From the NCBI GenBank assembly GCA_002027195.1, contig MWJO01000041.1, positions 1 to 59,787 on the forward strand: a stretch of 59,787 nt of DNA, written 5' to 3'. Below the pieces are notes generated by a model that saw only the letters and a program-made list of their open reading frames with translations, made no database searches and had not been told where the DNA came from. The position numbers and the translations under genes are program-made. This document shows, piece by piece, positions 44,746 to 54,120 of the stretch (within the stretch, counting starts at the first letter, position 1; every line of letters starts with the position of its first letter). Origin of the DNA: Streptomyces sp. GKU 895. Its GTDB lineage: Bacteria; Actinomycetota; Actinomycetes; Streptomycetales; Streptomycetaceae.

Positions 44746-45981
44746 ATGACTTCGCACGCCCTGCTGCCCGCCAACCCCCAACTCGTCCTCGCCGACGACC
44801 TCCTGAAGCTGCTCCGGACCACCAGCACCGAGCCCCGCCCCGACGAGCAGCTCGAAGCGCTCACCCTCGCCGTCGCGGCCGACCTGCCCGTGCTGCTGTG
44901 GGGCGAGCCCGGCATCGGCAAGACCGCCGCGCTGACGCAGCTCGCCGCCTCCCTCGACCTCCCGCTGACGACCGTGATCGCCAGCGTTCACGAACCGACC
45001 GACTTCTCCGGGCTGCCCATCGTGGGCGACGACCCCGCGGTGCAGGGAGTGCCGATGGCTCCGCCGCAGTGGGCCGTGGAGCTGGTCCGGGCCGGACGGG
45101 GGCTGCTCTTCCTGGACGAACTGTCCACCGCCACCCCTGCCGTGCAGGCCGCGCTGCTGCGGGTCGTGCTGGAGCGCAGGGTCGGCGCGCTCCAGCTGCC
45201 GCCCGGGGTGCGGATCGTGGCCGCCGCGAATCCGCGGGCGTCGGCGGCGGACGGCTGGGAGCTGAGCCCGCCGCTGGCCAACCGGTTCGTGCACCTGTAC
45301 TGGGTGCACGACCGGGACGTGGTGGTGCGGGGCCTCGGCGGGGTGTGGCCCCGGGCCGAGCTGCCCCGCCTGGATCCGGAGCGGCTGGCGGAGGCGGTGG
45401 CGTTCGCGCGGCGCGCGGTCTGCGGCTTCCTGCACGCCCGGCCGACGCTGATCCACCGGCTCCCGAGCACCGAGACGCGGCGCGGCGGAGCGTGGCCGTC
45501 GCCGCGCAGCTGGGAGACGGCGCTGACCCTGCTGGCCTTCGGCACGGCGGCCGGCGTCTCCCGTGAGGTGCTGGCGCTGCTGGTGCGGGGCGCGGTGGGG
45601 GACGGACCGGGCCTCGAACTGCTCGCCCACCTCGACCGGATGGACCTGCCGGACCCGGAGTCGCTGCTGGCCGACCCGCCGACGGCCGAGCTGCCCGAGC
45701 GCGGCGACCTGCGGCAGGCCGCGCTGGAGGCGGTGGTCGCGGCGGTCGGTGCCCGGCCGGAGCGGGAACGCTGGGAGGCGGGCTGGGCGGTGCTGGTCCG
45801 GGCCATGGAGACCGGCGCCCCAGATCTGCTGGTCGCCCCGGCCAAGGCGCTGGCCGGGCTGCGGCGCGACGGGTGGGAGGTGCCGGCGGCGGTGGAACGG
45901 CTGGCCAGGGTGGTCGGCATCGCCGACCGGGCGGAGAAGTCGGTGGAGCGGGTGGAGGCCGGGCTGGGGCGGGGCCGATGA
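44746..45981 (+). CDS. MoxR-type AAA+ ATPase
   Basis: A 411-residue AAA+ protein starting at ATG 44746 (ATG 44740 or GTG 44737 also possible). Motifs are Walker A LLWGEPGIGKTAALTQLAA, Walker B GLLFLDELSTA, and the sensor/arginine region VAAANPRASAADGWELSPPLANRFVHLYW. MoxR-type ATPases act as chaperones that remodel or activate partner proteins, usually with a VWA-domain protein that binds through a metal site. Its stop overlaps the start of the VWA gene by ATGA, a strong sign that the two work together. Confidence 0.9.
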   Translation: MTSHALLPANPQLVLADDLLKLLRTTSTEPRPDEQLEALTLAVAADLPVLLWGEPGIGKTAALTQLAASLDLPLTTVIASVHEPTDFSGLPIVGDDPAVQGVPMAPPQWAVELVRAGRGLLFLDELSTATPAVQAALLRVVLERRVGALQLPPGVRIVAAANPRASAADGWELSPPLANRFVHLYWVHDRDVVVRGLGGVWPRAELPRLDPERLAEAVAFARRAVCGFLHARPTLIHRLPSTETRRGGAWPSPRSWETALTLLAFGTAAGVSREVLALLVRGAVGDGPGLELLAHLDRMDLPDPESLLADPPTAELPERGDLRQAALEAVVAAVGARPERERWEAGWAVLVRAMETGAPDLLVAPAKALAGLRRDGWEVPAAVERLARVVGIADRAEKSVERVEAGLGRGR

Positions 45982-47347
45982 CAAGGTCCGCGCCGCGTCC
46001 CGTACCGCGCCCCATGTCACCCCCTCCCCCACCGCGCCCGGTGCGGGCCACGCTGCCGCAACGGCCCGACACGGAACCAGGGGCACCTCACCTCCCCTTG
46101 GACATGGAGAAGTTGCTCGCCGCCCGCCTGCATGCCGTCAAGGTCCGCCCCTATCTCGCCGTCGCCCTCTTCGCGCTCCACGTCGTCGAGGACCGGTCCG
46201 TGCCGACGATGGCGGTCGACGCGCACTGGCGCTGCTACGTCTCCCCCGCCTTCGTGGCCCGCATGCCGGTGGAGGAGCTGGCCGGCGTGTGGGTGCACGA
46301 GGTGTCGCATCTCCTCCGGGACCACCACGGCCGGGGCGAGCGCTATGCGCGGGAGAACGAGGAGTACGGCCCCGGCGAGCGCGGCGAGACGGGGGTCCCC
46401 CCGGCCGAAGGCTGGGGGAGGCTGCGCCGCAACATCGCCGCCGACTTCGAGATCAACGACGACATCTACGGCTACGGCCTGCCCCGCCCCCTCGGCGCGG
46501 TCCTGCCGTCGCTGCTGGGCCTGGACAACGACCTCCTCATGGAGGAGTACCTGCGGACGTCCTCCATGTCCGGGCTCGCCGCCGACCTGGCCTGGCTGGA
46601 CTGCGGCAGCGGCGCCGACGGGCAGGCGCGGCCCTGGGAGCTGGGCGCCGAGGGGGCGAACGGGCTGACCCGGCAGCAACGTGACGCGGTGCGCTTCCGG
46701 GTCGCCTAGGGGATCAAGGGGCGGCCCGGCGAGGCTCCGGAGGGCTGGCGGCGCTGGGCCGACGAGGCGTTCCATCCGCCGCAGCCCTGGCGGCAGTTGC
46801 TGGGCGCGGCGATCCGCTCGGCGGCGGGTGCGCCGGGGTGGGCGAGAACCACACGTACCGCCGTCCGTCCCGCCGTTCGGCCGCCGTCCCGGGCGTGCTG
46901 CTGCCGAGTCTGCGCCGCACCCCGCCCCGGGTCTGCGTGGTGATCGACACCTCCGGTTCGGTGAGCGATGCCGAGCTGGGCAGCGCGCTGCTGGAGGTGG
47001 CGGCGATCGCGCGGGCCGTGGGCGGCCGGCGCGACCTGGTCTCGGTGATCTCCTGCGACGCGGCGGCCGGGCTCGCCGCCCCGCTCTGCCGTGCCGAGGA
47101 CATCGAACTGATCGGCGGCGGAGGGACGGACCTGCGCTCCGGTTTCACCCGGGCCCTGCGTTCCCGGCCCCGCCCGGACGTGATCGTCGCGCTGACGGAC
47201 GGCCAGACCCCCTGGCCGTCCGAGGCCCCGCCCTGCCGGACCGTCGTCGGGCTCTTCCCGCGCCCCGCGTCGGGCGCGGACGAGCAGGACCCGGACTACG
47301 TCCCGGACACCCCGCCGTCGTGGGCACGTGTCGTCGTCATCAACTGA
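45978..47347 (+). pseudogene. Zinc-metallopeptidase-like/VWA-like protein (DUF2201), in-frame TAG at 46707 and frameshift near 46838
   Basis: ATG 45978 overlaps the MoxR stop. The N-terminal half has an HExxH motif (AGVWVHEVSHLLRDHHG) of the DUF2201-type putative metallopeptidase. The C-terminal half is a VWA-like domain with the MIDAS motif CVVIDTSGSVSDAELG and ends WARVVVIN. An in-frame TAG at 46707 interrupts FRVA-GIKGRPG; the expected CAG (Gln) differs by one transition. At about 46838 one G is missing (GAPGVGENHTYRRPS expected). Corrected length is about 456 residues. The coding pattern is intact across both breaks, so I suspect sequence error or very recent mutation. The 3' end overlaps the GH42 stop on the other strand by 8 bp. 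Confidence 0.82.
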
Positions 47348-49343
47348 GCAGCCGCAGCACGGCCACACCGAGCGGGTCGAGGGACAGGGGGTCGCCCTGC
47401 TCCGTCCGCTTGCCGGTGAGGAGGTCGGTGACCCCGGCGGGGGCGGTCAAGTGGGCAGCTTCCGTCACGTGGTTGAGGACGAAGAGGATGTGGGTGCCGT
47501 CGGGGGTGACGCGGGTCGCGGTCTCGACGGCCGGGTGGTCGGCGTACGGGCCGAGCAGGTCGTGACGGGCGAGGATGCGCCGGATCACCTGGTCGACGCC
47601 GGGCTGGTCGAGGGCGGTGGCGACGTACCAGGCCTCGCCGTCCCCGAAGGCGTTGCGGGTCACCGCCGGTGCGCCCGCGTAGAAGTCGCCGCCGTACGTG
47701 GCGACCGGCTCGGCGCCGCGCGGCTGGACGATCTCGAACACGAGGCGCGCCTCGGACCCCAACTCCGGTATGGCCTGCGTGATGTCGGGCGGCCGGGCGT
47801 CCCATTCGTCCACGCGGACGCCCATGAGCGGGGCGAGCGGGCCGGGGACGTCGGTGAGGAAGGCACGGTCGTGTGCGTCGACGCGGCCGGAGAGGAAGGT
47901 CGTCAGGACTGTGCCGCCGCGCGCGGCGACGGCTTCGAGGCGGCTGGCGAGGTCGCCCTTGACCATGTGGAGGACGGGGGCGAGGACCACGTCGTACCCG
48001 GTCAGGTCGGCGGTCTGGGGTACGACGTCCACGTCGGCGCCGGCCTCGCGGGCGGCGCGGTAGTAGGCGTGGACGACCTCCTGGTACCTGACCAGCCGGG
48101 AGGGGCCGTCGGAGATCTCCAGGGCCCACCAGCTGTCCCAGTCGAAGAGCAGGGCGGTGCGGGCGGGGGTGCGGGCGCCCAGGGTCGCGCCGCCCAGGAG
48201 CTTCAACTCCGCGCCCAGATCGGCGACTTCTCTGAAGACGCGGGTGTCGTCCCGGCCCGCGTGGCCGATGACCGCCCCGTGGTACTTCTCGCAGGCGCCG
48301 CGGGAGGCCCGCAGCTGGAAGTACAGGGCGGCGTCGGCGCCGTGGGCGACCGCCTGGAAGGTGGCGAGGCGTAACTCGCCGGGCCGGCGCAGGGGGTTCA
48401 CGTCCCGGCAGGCCGTCGTCGACGGGGTCTGCTCCATGAGCCAGAACGGGGCGCCGTCCTTGAGGCCGCGCATCAGGTCGTGGGCCAGGGCGGCCCAGGT
48501 GGGCGGGGCGTCGAGGGGCGGGTAGCTGTCCCAGGACGCGAAGTCGAGGTGGGGTGCCCAGCGGTGGTAGTCGAGGGGGCGAAACATGCCCATGAAGTTG
48601 GTGGTGACGGGGGTCTCCGGGTCGTGCCGGCGGATCGCCTCCTTCTCGGCGAGGAAGCAGCCGAGCAGCGCGTCGGTGGTGAAGCGGAAGTAGTCGAGAG
48701 TGGTGCCCTGGAAGGCGGTGTGGTCGGGGCCCCGCCAGTGCTCGGTGAGAGCGCTGGGCGGTTCGATCTCGGCCCAGTCGGTGTAGCGGTGCGACCAGAA
48801 GGTGGTCCACCAGGCGTCGTTGAGGGCGTCGAGTGAGCCGTACCGGTTTCGGAGCCAGTCGCGGAAGGCGTCCGCGCACAGGTCGCAGTAACAGGCTCCG
48901 CCGTACTCGTTGTTGATGTGCCAGGCGAGCAACGCCGGGTGGTCGGCGTAGCGTTCGGCGAGACGTCCGGCCATCGCGGTGGACAGGCGACGGTACGCCG
49001 GTGAGCTGGGACAGAAGTTGTGGCGTTGGCCGTAGCGGTGCCGGCGGCCCTCGAAGTCGGTGCGGTTGACCTCGGGGTACTTCTTCGCGAGCCAGGGCGG
49101 GAGGGCGGCGGTGCCGGTGGCCAGGCAGACCTGGCGGCCCTCGGCGGCGGCGCGGTCGAGGATGCGGTCGAGGACGGTGAAGTCGTAGGTGTCCTCGGCG
49201 GGTTGGGTGAGCGACCAGGAGAAGACGCCGACGGTGAGGGTGTCGATGCCGGCCCGGGTGAAGAGGCGGTGGTCCTCGTCCCGGACGCCCGGCGGCCACT
49301 GCTCGGGGTTGTAGTCGCCGCCGTACGGAATCCTGCCGGTCAT
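47340..49343 (-). CDS. Beta-galactosidase-type glycosidase, GH42
   Basis: A 667-residue cytoplasmic enzyme with the GH42 order: TIM barrel (RIPYGGDYNPEQWPPGVRDED), acid/base Glu in LLAWHINNEYGGACYC, nucleophile Glu in APFWLMEQTPSTTACRD, then the trimerisation (ARTALLFDWDSWWALE) and C-terminal domains. The Cys residues around CYCDLCADAF fit the GH42 zinc cluster. It hydrolyses beta-galactosides or related alpha-L-arabinopyranosides. ATG 49343 overlaps the stop of the DUF624 gene, making it the last gene of the six-gene operon starting at 55097. Confidence 0.92.
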   Translation of the reverse strand: MTGRIPYGGDYNPEQWPPGVRDEDHRLFTRAGIDTLTVGVFSWSLTQPAEDTYDFTVLDRILDRAAAEGRQVCLATGTAALPPWLAKKYPEVNRTDFEGRRHRYGQRHNFCPSSPAYRRLSTAMAGRLAERYADHPALLAWHINNEYGGACYCDLCADAFRDWLRNRYGSLDALNDAWWTTFWSHRYTDWAEIEPPSALTEHWRGPDHTAFQGTTLDYFRFTTDALLGCFLAEKEAIRRHDPETPVTTNFMGMFRPLDYHRWAPHLDFASWDSYPPLDAPPTWAALAHDLMRGLKDGAPFWLMEQTPSTTACRDVNPLRRPGELRLATFQAVAHGADAALYFQLRASRGACEKYHGAVIGHAGRDDTRVFREVADLGAELKLLGGATLGARTPARTALLFDWDSWWALEISDGPSRLVRYQEVVHAYYRAAREAGADVDVVPQTADLTGYDVVLAPVLHMVKGDLASRLEAVAARGGTVLTTFLSGRVDAHDRAFLTDVPGPLAPLMGVRVDEWDARPPDITQAIPELGSEARLVFEIVQPRGAEPVATYGGDFYAGAPAVTRNAFGDGEAWYVATALDQPGVDQVIRRILARHDLLGPYADHPAVETATRVTPDGTHILFVLNHVTEAAHLTAPAGVTDLLTGKRTEQGDPLSLDPLGVAVLRLLS

Positions 49344-50023
49344 GCGGTGAAGTCCCTCTCGGTCTCGGCGATCACCGCACGGCTGCCGTGCAGCAGGGAC
49401 AGCAGCAGCGGGGCGGCCAGCAGGGCGGGCAGGGCCTCGGTCAGCAGGGCGGTTCCCGCGGCGGCCAGGGCGAGCAGCGAACCGGCGGCGAGGGTGGCGC
49501 GGCCGTGCCGGAACAGGAAGTACGCGGCCAGGCGGGCGGTGTCGCGGCTGCGGAAGCTGAAGAGGGAGGTCAGGACGAGCGCGTGCGCTCCCCAGAGCAG
49601 CGAACCGGCCCCGATCGCGCCGAGCAGCACCGCCCACCAGCCGGGCAGCCCGGTCGCGGTGAAGTGCGTGAGCGTGAACGCGATGACCGTGAGCCAGGCC
49701 AGCAGCGGCGCCCACAGGCGCAGCGCGGGCAGCGCGTTGAGCCGCCAGCCGCGCCGGTAGGCGCGGGCCGGGTGGAGGTCGGTGAGGTCGCGGTCGCGGT
49801 GGTGGAGGGCGTAGACGGCGGCGGAGGCGGCCGGACCGAGCGGGAGGAGGCATACAGCGGCCAGGGGGAGGTTCGACGGGTCGGCGCCCAGCAGGAGCAG
49901 GCCCGCGAGGCCGGGGCTCGCGGCGGCCAGCAGCAGGGCCTCGACGGTGAGGAGGGTGTGGATGAGGGCGGCGGCCCGGGAGAGGGAGCCGGCGCCGAAG
50001 GCGGCGGACGACGGTGTGCTCAT
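49340..50023 (-). CDS. DUF624 (YesL-type) membrane protein
   Basis: A 227-residue protein with five or six helices and the DUF624 pattern (LLLLGADPSNLPLAAVCLLPLGPAASAAVYALHHRD; AHALVLTSLFSFRSRDTARLAAYFLFRHG). ATG 50023 overlaps the GH39 stop and its own stop overlaps the GH42 start. YesL-type proteins sit in Bacillus pectin/rhamnogalacturonan operons with the same class of importer, which suggests a role in transport of the same sugar, but the biochemical function is unknown. Confidence 0.8.
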   Translation of the reverse strand: MSTPSSAAFGAGSLSRAAALIHTLLTVEALLLAAASPGLAGLLLLGADPSNLPLAAVCLLPLGPAASAAVYALHHRDRDLTDLHPARAYRRGWRLNALPALRLWAPLLAWLTVIAFTLTHFTATGLPGWWAVLLGAIGAGSLLWGAHALVLTSLFSFRSRDTARLAAYFLFRHGRATLAAGSLLALAAAGTALLTEALPALLAAPLLLSLLHGSRAVIAETERDFTA

Positions 50024-51531
50024 CGCGGTTCCCCGCCGAGCAGCCGGCCCTCGTCCGTCCAGGGCGGCGCCTCGTCCACGACCGCGCTGACCTCGACCAG
50101 CGTCACCTCGTGACGGCTCAGCGTCAGGTCCAGCTCCACCCGCCCGTCCGCCACCGGCAGCCGCAGATGCCGCCGGCCGGGCTCGGCCGCCTCGTGGAGT
50201 ACGTCGAGCTGGTGCGGGCGCGGTGACCGGGGGCTGCCCATGCGCTGCCAGGCCGTGCGGGCGTTGCCGTGCTCCTCGTCCACGCCGGACCGCCGTACGA
50301 AGGCCTCCCCCGCGGCCTTCAGCGGCACCGACAGTTTCAGCCGGTGCCGCTCCGGCCCCGGCGTCTGCCCGCTCGCGTCGACCGGTGCCCAGGCGAGGAC
50401 GGTGACGCGGCCGTCCGTGTGCCGGGTGACCAGGTGGTCGTCGCCGCGGGCGAGGAGCTGGGTGCCCATGCGGGCCATGAACGCGTACAGGTGGTACGTC
50501 GGCTTCTTCACCTGCCGGTGGGTGAGCAGTCCGAAGCCGCCGTGGAAGAGCGCGGTCGGCGGGCCGGCCTCCTCGAACATGTCGCTGAACGTCCAGTAGG
50601 AGAAGGAGTCGACGTGGTCGCCGCCGTGGGCGAGGACGGGGGCCAGGTAGGCGGCGTGGAAGGCGGTGTCGTGGATCGGGTTGTCGGGGCGGTAGGAGGA
50701 GTTGAACTCCGTGATGTGGACCGGCAGTCCGCCGAGGCGGGTGCCCTTCAGCAGGTCCCGGGGCGTGGCGAACTGGTCCAGCAGGTCCTGTGCGGGCGCC
50801 AGCGTCTGATGGGTGCCGAAGGGCACGTGGTCCGCCGGGCCGGAGGTGTAGGCGTGCTTGGACACGAAGTCGACGGGCACGTCCCGGCGTTCGGCGAACT
50901 CGGCGAAACGGCCCAGCCAGTCGTCCGCGCCGAGCGAGAGGGACGGGCCGCCGACCTGCAACCCGGCGTCGACCTCCTTCACCGCGGCCGCCGTCACCTC
51001 GTACAGCCGGTGATACTCCTGTTCGTCCGCGTGCTCCCAGAAGATGGACAGATTCGGCTCGTTCCACACCTCGATGGGCCAGGTGCGCACCTCGTCGAGG
51101 CCGTAGCGGTCGACGAGGTGGGCGACGGTCGCGCGGACCAGGTCAGCCCACTCCTCGTAGGACCGGGGCGGGGTGACATTGCTCTTCCACCAGAAGACCG
51201 TCTGCTCGCCCGATGCCAACTCCGTCGGCATGAAGCCCAGTTCGACAAACGGCCGGATGCCGAGGTCGAGGTAGGCGTCGACGACCTGGTCGACGTAGGT
51301 GAACGAGTGGTGGACGTGCCGGGCGCCCTGCCACTCGTAGGGCCGGTGGACCGCCATGCCGTCGCTCAGCAGGCCGTGACCGCGGATGTGCCGGAACCCG
51401 ATCTCGTCCTGGAGCAGCCTCAGTGAGTCCTGGTAGTCGCGGCGCAGGGCGAGCTCGATGCGGCCGGTGCCGACGCAGTGGCGCCAGGCGTCGGAGAGTT
51501 CCCCGGTCGGTTCGGCGGGGACGTGGATCAT
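50020..51531 (-). CDS. GH39 glycosidase (beta-xylosidase-like)
   Basis: A 503-residue TIM-barrel enzyme from ATG 51531, coupled to the binding-protein gene by ATGA. The acid/base Glu is in PIEVWNEPNLSIFWEHAD and the nucleophile Glu in LPVHITEFNSSYRPDNPIHD. Other landmarks are FRHIRGHGLLSDGMAVHRPYEW near the start and FSYWTFSDMFEEAG. GH39 members include beta-xylosidases and alpha-L-iduronidases; the bacterial context favours beta-xylosidase or a related side-chain glycosidase. There is no signal peptide, so it cleaves imported oligosaccharides. Confidence 0.88.
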   Translation of the reverse strand: MIHVPAEPTGELSDAWRHCVGTGRIELALRRDYQDSLRLLQDEIGFRHIRGHGLLSDGMAVHRPYEWQGARHVHHSFTYVDQVVDAYLDLGIRPFVELGFMPTELASGEQTVFWWKSNVTPPRSYEEWADLVRATVAHLVDRYGLDEVRTWPIEVWNEPNLSIFWEHADEQEYHRLYEVTAAAVKEVDAGLQVGGPSLSLGADDWLGRFAEFAERRDVPVDFVSKHAYTSGPADHVPFGTHQTLAPAQDLLDQFATPRDLLKGTRLGGLPVHITEFNSSYRPDNPIHDTAFHAAYLAPVLAHGGDHVDSFSYWTFSDMFEEAGPPTALFHGGFGLLTHRQVKKPTYHLYAFMARMGTQLLARGDDHLVTRHTDGRVTVLAWAPVDASGQTPGPERHRLKLSVPLKAAGEAFVRRSGVDEEHGNARTAWQRMGSPRSPRPHQLDVLHEAAEPGRRHLRLPVADGRVELDLTLSRHEVTLVEVSAVVDEAPPWTDEGRLLGGEPR

Positions 51532-53183
51532 CCGTTCTCCTTCTTGAACCTGTCGTACGCCCTGTTGTGCAGGTCGACGAGCTGCTGGAGGTTCTTCGCC
51601 TTCAACTCGGCGACGTAGGCGTCCCATTCGGACATCGGGCGCTTGCCGAGGACGAACTTCAGGGTGTTCTGGATGGCGTGGTCCTTGAGCGGGGTGTCCC
51701 AGAGGGTCGCCTGTTCCTGCTCGACGGACTGCAGGGGGTGCGCCGGGTCGATGGGCAGCTGTTCACGCTGGGACATCGCGTCCTGGAACTTCTTCTCGTC
51801 CGGGCCGAAGTTGGAGGAGACCAGCTCCCAGCTGCCGCCGTAGGTGAAGACGCCGTTGAAGAAGCCGAAGTCCTTCTGGAGGTCCTTCGGGGCGTCCGGG
51901 TCGGAGCCCATGAGAGAGATGCCGGGCTTCAGCTTGTAGGTGCCGCCGGACTCGGTGTAGGTGACGCCCTCGACGCCCCACTTGCACAGCTTCTGGCCCT
52001 CGTCCGAGTACCAGAGCCAGTCCACGAACTGCATCATCGCGACGAAGCCGTCACTCTTGAGGGCCTTACTGGAGACCATGATCCCGTTCTCCAGCCGGAC
52101 CCCGCCGAGGACGACCGGGCCCGCCGGTCCGAGCGGCACCGGGACCATCTCGATCTTCGCGCCCTTGACCTGCTTCTCCAGGTTGTAGCGGTAGTTCTGC
52201 ACCAGCTCCTGCGGGTTGGCGCTGATGACGTACGACTTCTCGGCCAGCAGTTTCTGCGTCGCCTGCTCGTCCTGCTGGGTGAAGCTCTCGGGGTCGAGGA
52301 GCTTCTCGGCGACGATCTTCCTCAGGTACTCGATCATCGCCCGGTAGTTGTCCTGGGTGGCGGTGAAGACGAACTTCTGCGTCTTGGTGTCGAAGGTGAT
52401 GTTGTCGTACGCCCAGCCCGCCTTCACCCCGTACGCCTGGCCGAGGTACTGGAACAGCGCCCCGCAGGGGAAGGGGGTGTTGGTGCTCCAGCGGTCGGTC
52501 CACGGGTACTTGTCGGGGTACTCCGTCTTGAGCGCCTTCAGGACCGCGTACACCTCGTCCCAGCTGGTGGGCAGGGTAAGACCGAGCCTGTCGAGGACGT
52601 CCGTGCGGAAGGAGAGGGAGTAGCCGGCCTTGGGCTTCTCGTGCAGGCCGGGCAGCAGGTAGTACTTGCCGTCGGACTGGCGTATGGAGTCGAGCTCGGG
52701 TTCGAGCTTCCACCTCTTCACCTTGTCCTGGTAGTTGGGCATCAGGTGCACGTACTCACTGACCGGCAGGATCGCGCCGGAGGACACGAAGGCGACCTCG
52801 CCCGGGTGGTACGTCTTGGGGATCAGGAAGGGGGCGTCGCCCGCGCCGATGAGGACACTGCGCTTCTTCTCGTAGTCGGCGAGCGGGACGTCGAGCGGCT
52901 TCAGGGTGATGCCGGTGCGCTGGGTGACCTCCTTCCAGAACAGCCAGTTGCTCTTGTACGGGTAGACCGGGTTGTTGTTGTGCAGCATCGAGAACGACAG
53001 CGGCTTGGCGGCCTTGAACTGCTGCCCGGCGCGGTACTCCTTCATCGCGCCGTTCTGTTTCTTCGAGAGGTCCTTGCCGTCGCCGCCGTCGTCGCCGCTG
53101 CCGCAGCCGGTGAGGCCGGCGAGACCGATGAAGCCGGCGGCGGCCAGGATCTGGCGCCGCGACAGCTCTCCTGCGTTCTTCAC
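51528..53183 (-). CDS. Extracellular solute-binding lipoprotein (YtcQ/LplA type)
   Basis: A 551-residue protein from GTG 53183 with a twin-arginine-like start and lipobox (ELSRRQILAAAGFIGLAGLTGC). The mature protein is the long family 1 binding fold used by YtcQ/LplA-type importers (FSMLHNNNPVYPYKSNWLFWKEVTQRTGI; SDGKYYLLPGLHEKPKAGYSLSFRTDVLDRLGL). Such proteins bind larger oligosaccharides from plant cell walls. It works with the two permeases upstream. The ligand is unknown; the GH39, GH42 and esterase genes suggest a decorated xylan or arabinogalactan fragment. Confidence 0.9.
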   Translation of the reverse strand: MKNAGELSRRQILAAAGFIGLAGLTGCGSGDDGGDGKDLSKKQNGAMKEYRAGQQFKAAKPLSFSMLHNNNPVYPYKSNWLFWKEVTQRTGITLKPLDVPLADYEKKRSVLIGAGDAPFLIPKTYHPGEVAFVSSGAILPVSEYVHLMPNYQDKVKRWKLEPELDSIRQSDGKYYLLPGLHEKPKAGYSLSFRTDVLDRLGLTLPTSWDEVYAVLKALKTEYPDKYPWTDRWSTNTPFPCGALFQYLGQAYGVKAGWAYDNITFDTKTQKFVFTATQDNYRAMIEYLRKIVAEKLLDPESFTQQDEQATQKLLAEKSYVISANPQELVQNYRYNLEKQVKGAKIEMVPVPLGPAGPVVLGGVRLENGIMVSSKALKSDGFVAMMQFVDWLWYSDEGQKLCKWGVEGVTYTESGGTYKLKPGISLMGSDPDAPKDLQKDFGFFNGVFTYGGSWELVSSNFGPDEKKFQDAMSQREQLPIDPAHPLQSVEQEQATLWDTPLKDHAIQNTLKFVLGKRPMSEWDAYVAELKAKNLQQLVDLHNRAYDRFKKENG

Positions 53184-53247
53184 GGGAACTCCCTTGTTCC
53201 GTAGGTGAGTCGGGATGAGCTCTGGACGGCTCAGGCGAGTCGGGGGA

Positions 53248-54120
53248 TCAGCCCTTGACCGCGCCGAGCATCACGCCCGAGACGAAGTAGCGCTGGACGA
53301 ACGGGTACACGCAGAGGATCGGCAGCGAGGTGAGCACGATGGTCACCGCCTGGATGTTCGCGCCGACCTGGCTGAGCTGCTCGGTGCCGGCACCCGCGGT
53401 GGAGCCGCCGGTGGCGCCCAGGATCATGTTCCGCAGATAGACGGTGACCGGCATCAGGTCCGAGCTGTCCATGTAGAGGAACGCGCTGAACCAGGAGTTC
53501 CAGAAGGACACCGAGTAGAACAGGACCATCGTCGCGACGACCGCCTTGGACAGCGGCAGCACGACTCTCAGCAGGGTGCCGTAGGTGCTCAGCCCGTCGA
53601 TCTGGGCGGCCTCCTCCAGCTCCCCCGGCAGACTCTCGAAGAAGGCCTTCATCACCAGCAGGTTGAAGACGCTGATCGCGTTGGGCAGGGCGATCGCCCA
53701 CACGCTGTTCTTCAGGCCGAGGGTGGTGATCAGCACGTAGTTGGGGATCAGACCGCCGGTGAAGAACATGGTGAACACGGCGACGCCGACGAGCGCGGTC
53801 CGCCCCTTGAGGTGCTTCTTCGACAGGACGTACGCGTAACAGGTCGTCAGGATCATGGCGACGGCGGTGGAGACGACCGTGTAGAACACGGTGTTGCCGT
53901 AGTTCCGCCAGAACATCGAGTCCTGGAACACGATTCTGTACGTGGTGAGGTTGAACCCCTCGGGCCACAGCGTCACTTCACCGGCGCGGATCTGCCGCTC
54001 CCCGCTGAAGGACCGGGCGACGATGTTGACGAAGGGATACAGCGTCACGACCACGACGAGGCTGAGGATCACCCCGTTGACGCCCTGGAACACCCGGTGG
54101 GAGCGGCTCGGCCTCACCAC
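53248..54120 (-). CDS. ABC transporter permease (YtcP type)
   Basis: A 290-residue permease with six helices and the EAA loop LEEAAQIDGLSTYGTLLRVVLPLSKAV. GTG 54120 (or GTG 54117) overlaps the stop of the preceding permease. GGGGA lies upstream. The C-terminus VQRYFVSGVMLGAVKG is the family ending. It pairs with the LplB-type permease, and no ATPase gene is present in the operon. Confidence 0.9.
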   Translation of the reverse strand: MVRPSRSHRVFQGVNGVILSLVVVVTLYPFVNIVARSFSGERQIRAGEVTLWPEGFNLTTYRIVFQDSMFWRNYGNTVFYTVVSTAVAMILTTCYAYVLSKKHLKGRTALVGVAVFTMFFTGGLIPNYVLITTLGLKNSVWAIALPNAISVFNLLVMKAFFESLPGELEEAAQIDGLSTYGTLLRVVLPLSKAVVATMVLFYSVSFWNSWFSAFLYMDSSDLMPVTVYLRNMILGATGGSTAGAGTEQLSQVGANIQAVTIVLTSLPILCVYPFVQRYFVSGVMLGAVKG

